Of a DNA stretch of 64,000 nucleotides, positions 9,871 through 18,559 are shown one piece after another. The position numbers were made by a program, and so were the translations under genes. The stretch covers positions 1 to 64,000 of the forward strand of contig DSCS01000025.1 in assembly GCA_011048995.1 (NCBI GenBank). Direction: 5' to 3'. The DNA is from Bacillota bacterium. Lineage in GTDB: Bacteria > Macinerneyibacteriota > Macinerneyibacteria > Macinerneyibacteriales > DSCS01. The notes beneath the pieces were generated by a model that worked only from the letters and a program-made list of their open reading frames with translations, did not search any database and was not told the origin of the DNA. Positions within the stretch are counted from its first letter, which is position 1. The number at the start of each line of letters is the position of its first letter.

Positions 9871-9899
9871 ATTATACCGTAATAAAAACCTGATGTGAA
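9871..9899 (-). promoter_or_regulatory. Promoter of the TauE permease
   Basis: Minus strand TTCACA (9894-9899), 17-base spacer, TATAAT (9871-9876). It is back-to-back with the plus-strand MFS promoter starting 12 bases away. Confidence 0.65.
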
Positions 9900-9910
9900 G
9901 CTGCTTTTGT

Positions 9911-9939
9911 TTGACGTTTTTTTACGTTTCGGTTATGAT
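9911..9939 (+). promoter_or_regulatory. Promoter of the MFS gene, leaderless type
   Basis: Plus strand TTGACG (9911-9916), 17-base spacer, TATGAT (9934-9939), then exactly six bases and the ATG at 9946. The predicted transcription start coincides with the A of ATG; no ribosome site precedes it. Confidence 0.6.
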
Positions 9940-9945
9940 ACCGGT

Positions 9946-11202
9946 ATGCTTACGGAAAAAATGATCCTTAAGGATACCCAGATCACTAAGTTTTCTCTTT
10001 ACGGCTTTTTCAAGAATTTAAAGTTTTTTGAGCCCTACCTTTTTATTTTCCTTATGGCAAACGGACAGAATCTTTTTCAAATCGGAATCCTTATGGCCAT
10101 TATGGAGACAGTCCTCTATCTTTTGGAGATCCCGTCCGGGCTCATCGCTGACCGTTACGGCCGCAAAAGGACCTTGGTAATCTGTTTTCTCTTTTACATC
10201 ATCTCTTTCATTATTTTTTTTACAGGGCACAGCTTTCCCGTTTATACCGCTGCCATGGTTTTTTTCGGCATGGGGGAGTCTTTCCGTTCCGGAACCCATA
10301 AAGCGATGATTTACCGCTATCTTGATATCAAAGCATGGGATTCCTACAAGACGCTGGTTTACGGGCGCACCCGTTCCTTCTCATTACTGGGGACAGCTCT
10401 TTCTTCTGTGGCAGCTATCGCCCTGGCTCTTCATCTGCCTGCCTTGCGGGCCATTTTTTTGGCAGCCATTGTCCCCTACCTTGCGGATATTATCCTGATT
10501 CTCAGTTATCCCGATTCTCTGGATAAAGAAGAACCGGATGCAGAGCCCCCCTCCTCTTTTTTTGCTTTTTCAAAAACCATTATCAAAAGTTTGGCGCTGA
10601 ACCCGCCCCTTCGCAAAGCGCTGCTCAACTCCTCTCTCTTTGACAGTGTCTTTAAGACGATCAAAGATTATATTCAACCCATCACCTTAGCCTATCTTAC
10701 CCTCCCGGCCGCGTGGAATGGGGGGTTCGACAAAGAAACAGGAGAAAAAATCGTTCTCGGGCTTCTCTATGCCCTTTTTGCCCTTTCAGGGGCCTTGGCC
10801 TCCCGATATGTTCACCGGCTTGTCCCCCGCTTCGGCCTTTCGGGGTTAGCTGACCGCTATATCCTTTGGGCGAGTCTGTTCTTTCTTCTAACCGCTTCTT
10901 TTTTAAGCCTGGACATCTTTTATCCTGTCCTGGGCCTTTACCTTTTGCTTAATGTTTTAAAAGATTCCCGGCGCCCCCTTTTAGTAGAGACGATAGGAAA
11001 CCTGGCCCGTAAAGAAGGACGGGCTACCGTCCTCTCCGTTGAAAGCCAGCTCAAATCTCTCTTCACAGTTCTTCTGGCACCCCTTTTCGGACTGATGGCC
11101 CAAAAGGCCTCTATCCCTGTTGCCTTTCTCTTCCTGAGTCTCCTGATGCTTTTCCTTTATTTTTTCCTGCGCACTCACGTCAACAAAGGAGGGACTGTAT
11201 GA
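9946..11202 (+). CDS. Major facilitator superfamily transporter
   Basis: A 418-residue inner-membrane carrier with about 12 hydrophobic segments. The MFS motif A sits between segments 2 and 3 (GLIADRYGRKRTL), followed by a glycine-rich segment (FFGMGESFRSGTHKAMIY) typical of DHA3-like drug or metabolite exporters. A charged, proline-rich central loop (about 190-215) separates two halves. The start at 9946 fits a leaderless transcript; a longer reading from 9895 would place the promoter inside the gene. Its last bases overlap the ATG of the next gene (ATGA). Substrate unknown. Confidence 0.85.
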   Translation: MLTEKMILKDTQITKFSLYGFFKNLKFFEPYLFIFLMANGQNLFQIGILMAIMETVLYLLEIPSGLIADRYGRKRTLVICFLFYIISFIIFFTGHSFPVYTAAMVFFGMGESFRSGTHKAMIYRYLDIKAWDSYKTLVYGRTRSFSLLGTALSSVAAIALALHLPALRAIFLAAIVPYLADIILILSYPDSLDKEEPDAEPPSSFFAFSKTIIKSLALNPPLRKALLNSSLFDSVFKTIKDYIQPITLAYLTLPAAWNGGFDKETGEKIVLGLLYALFALSGALASRYVHRLVPRFGLSGLADRYILWASLFFLLTASFLSLDIFYPVLGLYLLLNVLKDSRRPLLVETIGNLARKEGRATVLSVESQLKSLFTVLLAPLFGLMAQKASIPVAFLFLSLLMLFLYFFLRTHVNKGGTV

Positions 11203-11648
11203 AAAGAACCGCTGTCCTCATTTTTCTTTTATTTATCTTCTCCGGCCTTCTGGCGGCCGGCCCCTATGATTTCGGCATCGGATTTGTTCTGGGTGAACCG
11301 ACAGGGGTTACAGTAAAATACTGGAACAGCGAAAAAAGCGCTTTCGACGGGGCTATAGCCTGGTCTTTTTCAGGAGAAAAGAAACTTCATCTTCATGCCG
11401 ATTATTTAGTTCATTCTCTGAACGCCTATACCATCGACAAAGCTCCCTTTCATCTCTATTACGGCATAGGCGTCCGTATCAAATTTTCTGATAAAACCCG
11501 TTTGGGGAGCCGTATCCCTCTGGGGACATCCTATACCCCCACATCAGCCCCGCTGGAGATCTTTTGTGAGGTCATTCCCCTTTTGGATCTGGTTCCCGAT
11601 ACTGATTTTCAATTAAACGCGGGACTAGGTTTACGCTATTACTTTTGA
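11199..11648 (+). CDS. Small outer-membrane beta-barrel protein
   Basis: A 149-residue exported protein. Signal peptide at residues 1-20 (ends SGLLAAG). The mature part opens with GIGFVLGEPTGVTVKYW and ends with a strand finishing in Phe (LGLRYYF), with alternating hydrophobic residues between; this is the pattern of a small 8-stranded barrel. A clear GGAGG ribosome site lies inside the 3' end of the MFS gene, so the two are coupled. Role unknown; it might supply an outer-membrane step for the transporter, but that is inference only. Confidence 0.7.
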   Translation: MKRTAVLIFLLFIFSGLLAAGPYDFGIGFVLGEPTGVTVKYWNSEKSAFDGAIAWSFSGEKKLHLHADYLVHSLNAYTIDKAPFHLYYGIGVRIKFSDKTRLGSRIPLGTSYTPTSAPLEIFCEVIPLLDLVPDTDFQLNAGLGLRYYF

Positions 11649-11652
11649 ACCG

Positions 11653-11688
11653 GCGCCCCTTGTTCTGAAGAACAAGGGGCGCTTATTT
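11653..11688 (+). terminator. Strong hairpin terminator, possibly bidirectional
   Basis: A perfect 13-bp stem (11653-11665 with 11670-11682) closes a TGAA loop and is followed on the plus strand by TTATTT. It ends the MFS/barrel operon. On the minus strand it lies 12 bases after the fhs stop but lacks a T-run there. Confidence 0.75.
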
Positions 11689-11693
11689 GATGA

Positions 11694-13352
11694 TCAGAAA
11701 AGTCCGCTGATCTCTCCTTTTTCGTCGATATCAATGACCTCAGCTGCCGGCTTCTTGGGAAGTCCGGGCATACGCATAATAGTGCCGCTGACAGGGACCA
11801 GAAAACCGGGGCCGGCATTGACAATGATCTGGCGGATCTCCACGTCAAAATTCTCGGGACGCCCCAAAAGCTTCGGGTCATCTGAGAGGGAGTATTGGGT
11901 CTTAGCCATACAGATCGCTAAATTGTCATAGCCGTTCTTTGCGATCTGTTTCAAATCAGCCAAGGCTTCTTTGCTATAGATGACAGAGCGGGCTCCATAG
12001 ATCTCGCGGGCAATGGTTTCGATCTTCTTTTCAACAGAAGCCTCCAAATCATACAGAAAGCGAAGCTTATTCTCACCGCTTTCAATGACTTCTACTATTT
12101 TTTCTGCCAATTCACGAGCCCCTTCTCCCCCTTTGGCCCAACAGTCAGCGACAATAATATCGTAGTGCATAGCCACACAACAGGTCTTGATGGCTTTGAT
12201 CTCTTCATCAGTGTCTTCCGTGAACCTGTTAATGGCAATAACCGGTTTTATTCCGAATTTCACGGCATTTTCAATATGTTTTTCCAGGTTGATCAGCCCT
12301 TTAGCCACAGCATAGGGGTTCGGCTCTTTCAACTGATCTTTCGCCACTCCACCATGAAGTTTCAATGCACGGACAGTCGCAACCAGTACTAAGGCTTCCG
12401 GCTGCAGCCCGGCATAACGGCATTTGATGTTGAGGAACTTTTCTCCGCCCAGATCAAACCCGAATCCGGCTTCTGTCACCGCATAATCCGCATACCGCAT
12501 CGCCATTCTTGTGGCCAGGACACTGTTGGTCCCCTGGGCAATATTGGCGAAGGGGCCCCCGTGAATAAAGGCCGGGACATGTTCAATACTTTGGACCAGG
12601 TTCGGTTTCAAGGCCTCTTTCAACAATGCGCTTACGGCTCCGGCGATCTTGAGATCCGCTACAGTTACAGGCTTTCTTTCATAATCATAAGCGACGACAA
12701 TGCGGGCGATCCTCTTTTTTAAATCGGCATAATCTTCAGAAAGGCACAGGGTGGCCATGATTTCAGAAGCTGCAGTAATGTCAAAAGTCCCTTCACGGGG
12801 AAAACTGCTTTTGGGTCCGCCAAGGCCGACGATAATATGGCGCAGCGAGCGGTCATTCATATCCATGACCCGGGGCCAGACAATGCGCCGGGGATCGATG
12901 GGAAGCGTTCTCTGATGAAGAGTATTATCGATGACAGCAGCGATAAGATTATGGGCTGAAGAAATAGCATGCAGATCTCCCGTAAAATGCAGGTTGATCT
13001 CTTCCATGGGCAGGACCTGAGAGTAGCCGCCGCCTGTCGCTCCGCCTTTCATTCCCATGACCGGCCCTAAAGAAGGCTCGCGGAGGGCAATGGCCGTTTT
13101 TTTCCCTATAGCAGCCAATCCCTGGGCTAATCCGATGGTCACCGTGGTCTTCCCCTCTCCGGCTGCTGTGGGAGTCAACGCCGAAACTAAAATGAGATGC
13201 CCTTCACGCTCTTTTTTTTCCAAGGCTTTTAAACTGATTTTTGCCTTATACTTTCCGTAAGGCTCTACACAGTCCTCTTTGACCCCCAGCTCTGAAGCGA
13301 TCTCTTCTACGGGTTTCAACACAGCTTTTTTTGCAATATCAATATCACTCAT
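11694..13352 (-). CDS. fhs: Formate--tetrahydrofolate ligase
   Basis: A 552-residue cytoplasmic enzyme that joins formate to tetrahydrofolate with ATP, giving 10-formyl-THF for one-carbon metabolism. The nucleotide loop TPTAAGEGKTT lies at about residues 59-69; other family blocks are REPSLGPVMGMKGGATGGG and FGFDLGGEKFLNIKCR. Start at 13352 follows GGAGGGGG and gives the normal length of about 555. It overlaps the end of ptsI by 8 bases and is the last gene of the long hpf-PTS operon, an unusual place for it. Confidence 0.97.
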   Translation of the reverse strand: MSDIDIAKKAVLKPVEEIASELGVKEDCVEPYGKYKAKISLKALEKKEREGHLILVSALTPTAAGEGKTTVTIGLAQGLAAIGKKTAIALREPSLGPVMGMKGGATGGGYSQVLPMEEINLHFTGDLHAISSAHNLIAAVIDNTLHQRTLPIDPRRIVWPRVMDMNDRSLRHIIVGLGGPKSSFPREGTFDITAASEIMATLCLSEDYADLKKRIARIVVAYDYERKPVTVADLKIAGAVSALLKEALKPNLVQSIEHVPAFIHGGPFANIAQGTNSVLATRMAMRYADYAVTEAGFGFDLGGEKFLNIKCRYAGLQPEALVLVATVRALKLHGGVAKDQLKEPNPYAVAKGLINLEKHIENAVKFGIKPVIAINRFTEDTDEEIKAIKTCCVAMHYDIIVADCWAKGGEGARELAEKIVEVIESGENKLRFLYDLEASVEKKIETIAREIYGARSVIYSKEALADLKQIAKNGYDNLAICMAKTQYSLSDDPKLLGRPENFDVEIRQIIVNAGPGFLVPVSGTIMRMPGLPKKPAAEVIDIDEKGEISGLF

Positions 13353-15114
13353 TCGCCCCCTCCTTTCCGTAATTGAACAATATACCGGACAAATATTCCT
13401 TATTATAACGCTGGAAATGGTCGCTGATGAGATGAACATCATTGAACTGAAAGCTGGACTGGACGATCTGTTTACATTTATCATATTCCACGGCACGGAT
13501 GATTTTTTTCATTTCCAGGAGATTGGACGGGGCCACGGAAAGAGTATCCAGGTCCATTCCGATAAGAAGCAACGCATATTCGGCCATTCCCGCCATCTGT
13601 CCGCACATGGCGACCGGGATTCCGTTTTGATGGCCGTTGTTGACCGTCATTTTTATGAGTCTTAAAATCGCAGGATGAATAGGGTTATAAAGATAGGAGA
13701 TCTTTTCATTGACCCGGTCTACGGCCAAAGTATATTGAATGAGGTCATTGGTCCCGATGCTGAAAAAATCAACCTCTGTAGCCAAAATATCCGAGATCAC
13801 CGCAGCAGAAGGAATCTCGATCATAATCCCGACTTTGATCTCCTCATCAAATTCGGTTCCCCGCTCCTTTAACTCATCCATTGCCTCACCCAGAACCGCT
13901 TTTGCCTGGCGCAGTTCATCCACTCCTGAAATCATGGGAAACATGATCCGTATATTTTTCAGTTTTGAAGCCCTCAGAATCGCTTTGAGCTGTGTCTTAA
14001 AAAAATCCTTGTACTCCAGGCAAAGCCGTATTCCCCGGAGCCCCAAAAAAGGGTTCATCTCTTTTGGGACTTCAAAGTGCGAAATAAACTTGTCTCCGCC
14101 TAAGTCCGCAGTGCGGATAACGACTTCTTTAGGGTAGATGATCTGGGAAATATATTGATAGGTCTCCGCCTGTTCCTCTTCTGTGGGGAGGATATTGCGC
14201 ATAAAAAGATATTCTGTCCTGAAAAGCCCGACCCCGTCTGCGCCGTAACTGTTCACCAAATCAGCTTCATTGACCAGCTCCATATTGATCTCTAATTTGA
14301 TTCTTTTCCCGTCCCGTGTCACGGCTTCTTCATTTCGAAGTTTTTCCAGGCTTTTGATATAGCGGACATATTCACGGCGCAAGGTCTGATAGGCCTTGAC
14401 CGTCTCTTCATCAGGGTCGATAATAACTCTATTACTGTTGGAATCGACAATGATCAAATCGTCCGGGCGGACCTCTGACAGAATATTCGATACCCCCACG
14501 ATTGCAGGGACTTCAAGAGAGCGGGCCATAATCGCTGCATGAGATGTCGTTCCCCCGACTTCAGTGACCAACCCCCCGATACGCTTTTTCCCTAATTCCA
14601 CCATATCCGAGGGAGAAATATTATGAGCGATAATGATCAAGTCTGTATGATCGCCTGCTAATTCCGGGGCCATCTGTATCCCTAAATAGTTTTTTAAGAT
14701 CCTTTTCCCCACATCCAAAAGATCATTGGCCCGTTCTTTTAAATATTCATCGGGCATATTTTCAAAGATCTGAACCAAGCTGTTCAGGGTCTCCGTGAAG
14801 GCATAATCAATGGAGACACTTTCTTCTCTGGCATTTTTAATGGCTTTTTCCACTAAATTAGGATCATTGACCAGTAAAATATGGGCATCGAAAATAGCTG
14901 ATTCTTCAATGCCGATCTCATGTCTCACGGTATTTTTAATCTTTTTCAGTTCCCTTTTGGTCTTTTCTACCGCTTTTTGAAAAAGAACGATCTGCTCTTC
15001 CAGTTCTTTTTCACCGGCATGAGCGCGCTTAATATTAAACCCCGTCCCTTTCAGCGGAAGGGCATGCCCGATTGCAATTCCCGAGGATGAAGGAATCCCG
15101 CGAAAAACTTTCAC
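13345..15114 (-). CDS. ptsI: PTS enzyme I (phosphoenolpyruvate--protein phosphotransferase)
   Basis: A 589-residue cytoplasmic enzyme that takes phosphate from PEP and passes it to HPr. The active-site histidine lies in GGTTSHAAIMARS (about residue 190); the PEP-binding C-terminal barrel has GLFRTEYLFM, GLRGIRLCLEY and the loop MAVCGQMAGM (written partly VAMCGQMAG). I start at a GTG (15114), four bases after the ptsH stop, because homology begins at KVFRGIPSSSGIAIG and AAGGAG lies upstream. It is the general energy-coupling protein of the PTS encoded just upstream. Confidence 0.96.
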   Translation of the reverse strand: MKVFRGIPSSSGIAIGHALPLKGTGFNIKRAHAGEKELEEQIVLFQKAVEKTKRELKKIKNTVRHEIGIEESAIFDAHILLVNDPNLVEKAIKNAREESVSIDYAFTETLNSLVQIFENMPDEYLKERANDLLDVGKRILKNYLGIQMAPELAGDHTDLIIIAHNISPSDMVELGKKRIGGLVTEVGGTTSHAAIMARSLEVPAIVGVSNILSEVRPDDLIIVDSNSNRVIIDPDEETVKAYQTLRREYVRYIKSLEKLRNEEAVTRDGKRIKLEINMELVNEADLVNSYGADGVGLFRTEYLFMRNILPTEEEQAETYQYISQIIYPKEVVIRTADLGGDKFISHFEVPKEMNPFLGLRGIRLCLEYKDFFKTQLKAILRASKLKNIRIMFPMISGVDELRQAKAVLGEAMDELKERGTEFDEEIKVGIMIEIPSAAVISDILATEVDFFSIGTNDLIQYTLAVDRVNEKISYLYNPIHPAILRLIKMTVNNGHQNGIPVAMCGQMAGMAEYALLLIGMDLDTLSVAPSNLLEMKKIIRAVEYDKCKQIVQSSFQFNDVHLISDHFQRYNKEYLSGILFNYGKEGANE

Positions 15115-15118
15115 CCGT

Positions 15119-15388
15119 CTACTCTCCTTCCCCGAACTTGTCTTTGATGAGATTCTCAACAGCTTCCATAGCCTCCTCCTCATCATCGCCTTCGGTCTTC
15201 AATGTCACCACCTGGCCTTGAGAGACAGCCAGCATCATCACTCCGAGAATGCTTTTGGCATTGACATTTTGATTTTTGTATTCAATAAAGATCTCCGCAT
15301 GGAACTTTGTCGCTTCCTGCACTAACAGAGCGGCTGCACGGGCATGCAGCCCTAATTTGTTCACGATCTCCACCTCTTTTTTCAGCAT
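15119..15388 (-). CDS. ptsH: Phosphocarrier protein HPr
   Basis: An 89-residue phosphocarrier. The catalytic histidine is in NKLGLHARAAA (residue about 15). The regulatory serine region is NVNAKSILGVMMLAV (Ser about 46), the site that HPr kinase modifies; the matching kinase gene hprK is in the same operon. Start at 15388 follows a G-rich ribosome site (GGGGGG). It overlaps the end of the EIID gene by 7 bases. Confidence 0.96.
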   Translation of the reverse strand: MLKKEVEIVNKLGLHARAAALLVQEATKFHAEIFIEYKNQNVNAKSILGVMMLAVSQGQVVTLKTEGDDEEEAMEAVENLIKDKFGEGE

Positions 15389-16116
15389 AGTATTCCCCCC
15401 AGAAGTAAGATAACCATTGTCAACCCCAGAATCAGAATATTGGGCATTCTTCGTATAAGAAAGATGATTAAGACAGAAGAGAGAAGAACAGGCCACCCGT
15501 ATCCCAAACCTTCGGAAAACAGCCAAATGATACCCAATCCCCAAAATACACCCAGCAGCATTATAGCAGTCCTTCTTAAAAAATCCACTTTTTTCTGTAT
15601 TTCAAGCTTCTTCAGGTAGATGATCAGCGAGCGTCCGTAGCGATATCCCACATCCAGCCCTTTAAAGCGAAAAGCGATGTGAATCAGATTATAACCGCTC
15701 CAATACAGGATCAAACCAATCGCGGCCCCGACAGGAGCCGGGGCCATAAAAAGAAAGATAACCGTGCAGAGGATGAAAAAGGGCTTCAACCCTCCCCAGA
15801 AGAGAGAATCTCCCAAGGCAGCCAAAGGCCCCATGAGCTTCAGCTTTATATTTTCGATTTCTGAAAGCAGCTCCTCGTTCTGAGTCATCTCATACTCTTT
15901 TTCCAAACGGAGCACCGCTCCGATGATAAAGGAAGCCATAAACGGATGCGTATTGAAATAGGTGTTGTAACGGCGCAGTTCTTTTTCACGCGATGAAGAA
16001 CTCAAATGGCCTAACGGCGGGCTCAGAGCAAAGAAAAAACCTGTATTCATCATTTTATCGTAATTCCACAACAGCTGGATAAAAAAGGTGCGCAGGAATG
16101 TTATAAAATGGCCCAC
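15382..16116 (-). CDS. PTS mannose/sorbose-family EIID membrane subunit
   Basis: A 244-residue membrane protein of the EIID family, which with EIIC forms the sugar channel of mannose-type PTS. The family core YNTYFNTHPFMASFIIGAV appears at about residues 48-66, followed by GPLAALGDSLFWGGLKP; hydrophobic segments fill the C-terminal half. It overlaps EIIC by 16 bases upstream and ptsH by 7 downstream. In many deltaproteobacteria the corresponding cluster is incomplete, but here all four EII parts look intact. Confidence 0.92.
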   Translation of the reverse strand: MGHFITFLRTFFIQLLWNYDKMMNTGFFFALSPPLGHLSSSSREKELRRYNTYFNTHPFMASFIIGAVLRLEKEYEMTQNEELLSEIENIKLKLMGPLAALGDSLFWGGLKPFFILCTVIFLFMAPAPVGAAIGLILYWSGYNLIHIAFRFKGLDVGYRYGRSLIIYLKKLEIQKKVDFLRRTAIMLLGVFWGLGIIWLFSEGLGYGWPVLLSSVLIIFLIRRMPNILILGLTMVILLLGGILC

Positions 16117-16793
16117 AAAATCCCTCCGGCAGTAAGCCCGGCCAGAATGCCTCCCACTAAATAGGGGTTATTCTTTCTGTCATTAAACCGGTCAAGAAGA
16201 AAAAGAACCGTCATTACAGGCATGGCTTTCCATATCATCAGCAGATAATGCTCCTGAAAGAAATTCTGCCATAAAGGAGCCGACCAGACAGCGATCTTAT
16301 GAACACTCCAGGAGAGGAGAAGAATGCTGACCCAGTTGATAAAAACAAACACTCCTGCGGAGACAAGCCCCTGCCCCAGGAAGAAAGAATATTTCCCATG
16401 CTTTCCAAAGGCTTCAAAAGCGGCCTCTGCCCACTCATTATGCAGTTTTCGGAAAAAATGGTCGATACTGCGTCCCCAATACCCTGCAATAACAGACGGG
16501 AAAAAGAGGGCCGGCATCACCCAGGCCCCATCTCCCCGGGTCAAAAGAAAGCCTCCCCAAAAGACAGCTCCTGAAAAGGCCGCTGAAGGAGGAATAGAGG
16601 CCCCGACAGCCAGACGCCCCAAAAAAATAAATTCCAGGTTCATGCCGGCGGTTATCCCCTCTGCCGTGTGGCCGCTGACAGCCCCCAGCAAGGGAAGCAT
16701 AAAGAGAGGCTCTGAAAGCATAAACTGGCCGATATAAGTCATATCAAGGATTAAAAAGGCTGCAAGAAGAGTGGAGAGAAAATAAAGTGTCAT
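16101..16793 (-). CDS. PTS mannose/sorbose-family EIIC membrane subunit
   Basis: A 230-residue inner-membrane protein. The N-terminal half carries the EII-Sor pattern (GHTAEGITAGMNLEFIFLG, VGASIPPSAAFSGA), and there are about 6-7 hydrophobic segments. It forms the sugar pathway together with EIID. It is slightly shorter than the enteric ManY (about 266). The start overlaps the EIIB stop (ATGA), and the end overlaps the EIID start. Substrate sugar cannot be told from sequence. Confidence 0.9.
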   Translation of the reverse strand: MTLYFLSTLLAAFLILDMTYIGQFMLSEPLFMLPLLGAVSGHTAEGITAGMNLEFIFLGRLAVGASIPPSAAFSGAVFWGGFLLTRGDGAWVMPALFFPSVIAGYWGRSIDHFFRKLHNEWAEAAFEAFGKHGKYSFFLGQGLVSAGVFVFINWVSILLLSWSVHKIAVWSAPLWQNFFQEHYLLMIWKAMPVMTVLFLLDRFNDRKNNPYLVGGILAGLTAGGILWAIL

Positions 16794-17263
16794 AACAATT
16801 GCAGGAAATCACTTTTTTTATCGGTGGGGACAATGCGCCCTTCTATCTTTATCCCCTGCCGGGCCAAACTTTTTATTTTTTCAATATCGGTGTCATCCAA
16901 ATAAACCGCCCGGGTCACTTGCTCTTTTCCCGGGGAAAACCGCATGCCGCCCACATTTAACTCATCGATTTGAATTCCCCGTCCGACAAGATGCTCCACG
17001 ACTTCGGGAGTCCGGACAAGGACGATCGTGCGGAGTTTTTTGTCCCGGGACAATGAAGGAAGTTTTTTAACTGCTTCATGCTCGCTGAAAATATTAAGCT
17101 GCAAATCATAAGGCGCGCTCATCTCCATGAGCGTTCTGTCAAATTCATTCGCTGCCACTTCATCATCGACCACAAGCAGATGATTGGCTTCCAGGGCATT
17201 TTTCCACCCTACCGCCACCTGGCCGTGAACCAATCTGTCATCAACCCGAAACAATAAGATCAT
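16790..17263 (-). CDS. PTS mannose/sorbose-family EIIB
   Basis: A 157-residue cytoplasmic domain protein. The phosphorylated histidine is in FRVDDRLVHGQVAVGW (His about 13). Other family features are the LVVDDEVAAN strand and the NVGGMRFSPGKEQ segment. It accepts phosphate from EIIA and passes it to the sugar bound by EIIC/EIID. It starts one base after the EIIA gene and ends in a 4-base overlap with EIIC. Confidence 0.94.
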   Translation of the reverse strand: MILLFRVDDRLVHGQVAVGWKNALEANHLLVVDDEVAANEFDRTLMEMSAPYDLQLNIFSEHEAVKKLPSLSRDKKLRTIVLVRTPEVVEHLVGRGIQIDELNVGGMRFSPGKEQVTRAVYLDDTDIEKIKSLARQGIKIEGRIVPTDKKSDFLQLL

Positions 17264-17264
17264 A

Positions 17265-17672
17265 TCACTCCTCTTTCCGCTCCTGCCACTCTCTCTTCAT
17301 ATCAATAACCGAACGAACGCCTTCTTTTCCTATCATATCCCGAATCGCTTCGGGTTTCAATGTGAACTTTGCCGAGTAAAAAGCAATGAGCATTGGAAGG
17401 TTTACGCCTGCAAAGGCATAGACAGAATCCCTGTCCAAAAAACGCATGACGGTATTGGCACAACTTCCTCCGAAAATATCCGTAAAGATAAAAAGAGCCT
17501 CCCCGCTATGGCTTTGTATATGCTGTTCCACCTTTTGCCGATAAAGGGAGATGGAATCTCCGGGATAGAACCCCAGGACATGGACATCTTCCATTTTTCC
17601 GACGATCATTTCCGCCGAAGCCAAGAGGGCTTCGCCCAATTCCCCATGGGTTAAAATATAAGCTTCAATCAT
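17265..17672 (-). CDS. PTS mannose-family EIIA
   Basis: A 135-residue cytoplasmic protein. The phosphoacceptor histidine is in ILTHGELGEALLASAE (His about 8). The FTDIFGGSCANTVMRF segment is the second family block. It takes phosphate from HPr and donates it to EIIB. Start at 17672 follows GGAGGAGG; it overlaps the whiA stop by four bases. Because it is next to hprK and whiA it may also have regulatory roles, as EIIA-type proteins often do. Confidence 0.93.
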   Translation of the reverse strand: MIEAYILTHGELGEALLASAEMIVGKMEDVHVLGFYPGDSISLYRQKVEQHIQSHSGEALFIFTDIFGGSCANTVMRFLDRDSVYAFAGVNLPMLIAFYSAKFTLKPEAIRDMIGKEGVRSVIDMKREWQERKEE

Positions 17673-18559
17673 GCCTCCTCCTTCCATCGCTCATACAAGA
17701 GCACAATTCTCTTCAGACGGGAAGAGACCCCTCCCTTTGACAACGGGGGACGGGCCAGTTTTCCCAGCTCTGACAAGGTCAATGACGGGTGTTCCAGACG
17801 CAGCCAAGCGACTTCCCGAAGAGGAGCCGGAAGAGACTCCAGCCCGGGGCCGTTTTTCAGTTCTTCCAAGACCGGACGCATGCGCTCATACCCGTTGACC
17901 TGGCGGGTCAAATTAGCCATGCTGTAATTCGTCAGCCGCACAGTGCTATTTTTATCTTTTTTGAAATCTCTGTATTGAGATAGTTTTTCTACCATAGCCC
18001 GACAATGAATATGAGTCAAAAAAAAGATCAGATTCTCTCCCCCTTTAATCAGAAAGCGCCCGGGATAAATATAAAATTTCACATTCCATTGATTCAATGT
18101 AGAAAGCAACATGTCAGTAAAGGGGCCGGGCTCGCGGATCTCCAGCTGGTATCCTTCTTCAAAATTAACCAGATACCCTTTATATAGGACCGTCTCCCGT
18201 ACAAATTGGACAAGACAGCAGGAAGAAGAGACAGAGACATCGGGCATAAACTCATCTTCAGCAGAAAAGAGGTTCAGCTCCTGCCAAATAGGGCGAGGAG
18301 CAAAGATTTGCACCCAATACTTTTTATCATCAAAAAGGATCTCTAATTCTTTTTGTCGGGGAAAGGCGCTTTTAAAGATCCGGATCGTCCTTCTGAGAAG
18401 AGCCGGATCTTCTTTTTTAAATTCCACCATAAGCCCGCGCTTCGTAATATGAAAAGAACCATAAAGGCGCAAGGCCACTTTCAAGGCTGTGATCAGACAA
18501 CATCGCTGTCCGGGTATTTCATTTTTGATCTGCTCCCTCAGGATCTCATTGGCTTTCAT
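17669..18559 (-). CDS. whiA: WhiA-family DNA-binding regulator
   Basis: A 296-residue protein matching WhiA by pattern. The N-terminal LAGLIDADG-like half has CCLITALKVALRLYGS (about residues 20-35) and a second half-repeat beginning with a Cys-Cys pair. The conserved stretch NYSMANLTRQV follows at about residue 210. A C-terminal helix-turn-helix domain reads LPAPLREVAWLRLEHPSL and LGKLARPPLSKGGVSSRL. The family regulates sporulation septation or chromosome/division functions in Gram-positives. It overlaps hprK by 14 bases and EIIA by 4, sitting where rapZ is usually found in proteobacterial versions of this cluster. Its targets here are unknown. Confidence 0.88.
   Translation of the reverse strand: MKANEILREQIKNEIPGQRCCLITALKVALRLYGSFHITKRGLMVEFKKEDPALLRRTIRIFKSAFPRQKELEILFDDKKYWVQIFAPRPIWQELNLFSAEDEFMPDVSVSSSCCLVQFVRETVLYKGYLVNFEEGYQLEIREPGPFTDMLLSTLNQWNVKFYIYPGRFLIKGGENLIFFLTHIHCRAMVEKLSQYRDFKKDKNSTVRLTNYSMANLTRQVNGYERMRPVLEELKNGPGLESLPAPLREVAWLRLEHPSLTLSELGKLARPPLSKGGVSSRLKRIVLLYERWKEEA

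Noticed and set aside
13353-13496. 48-residue N-terminal extension of formate-THF ligase
   Set aside because: Sequence before MSDIDIAKK has no similarity to the family and overlaps ptsI; GGAGGGGG lies directly before the chosen ATG.
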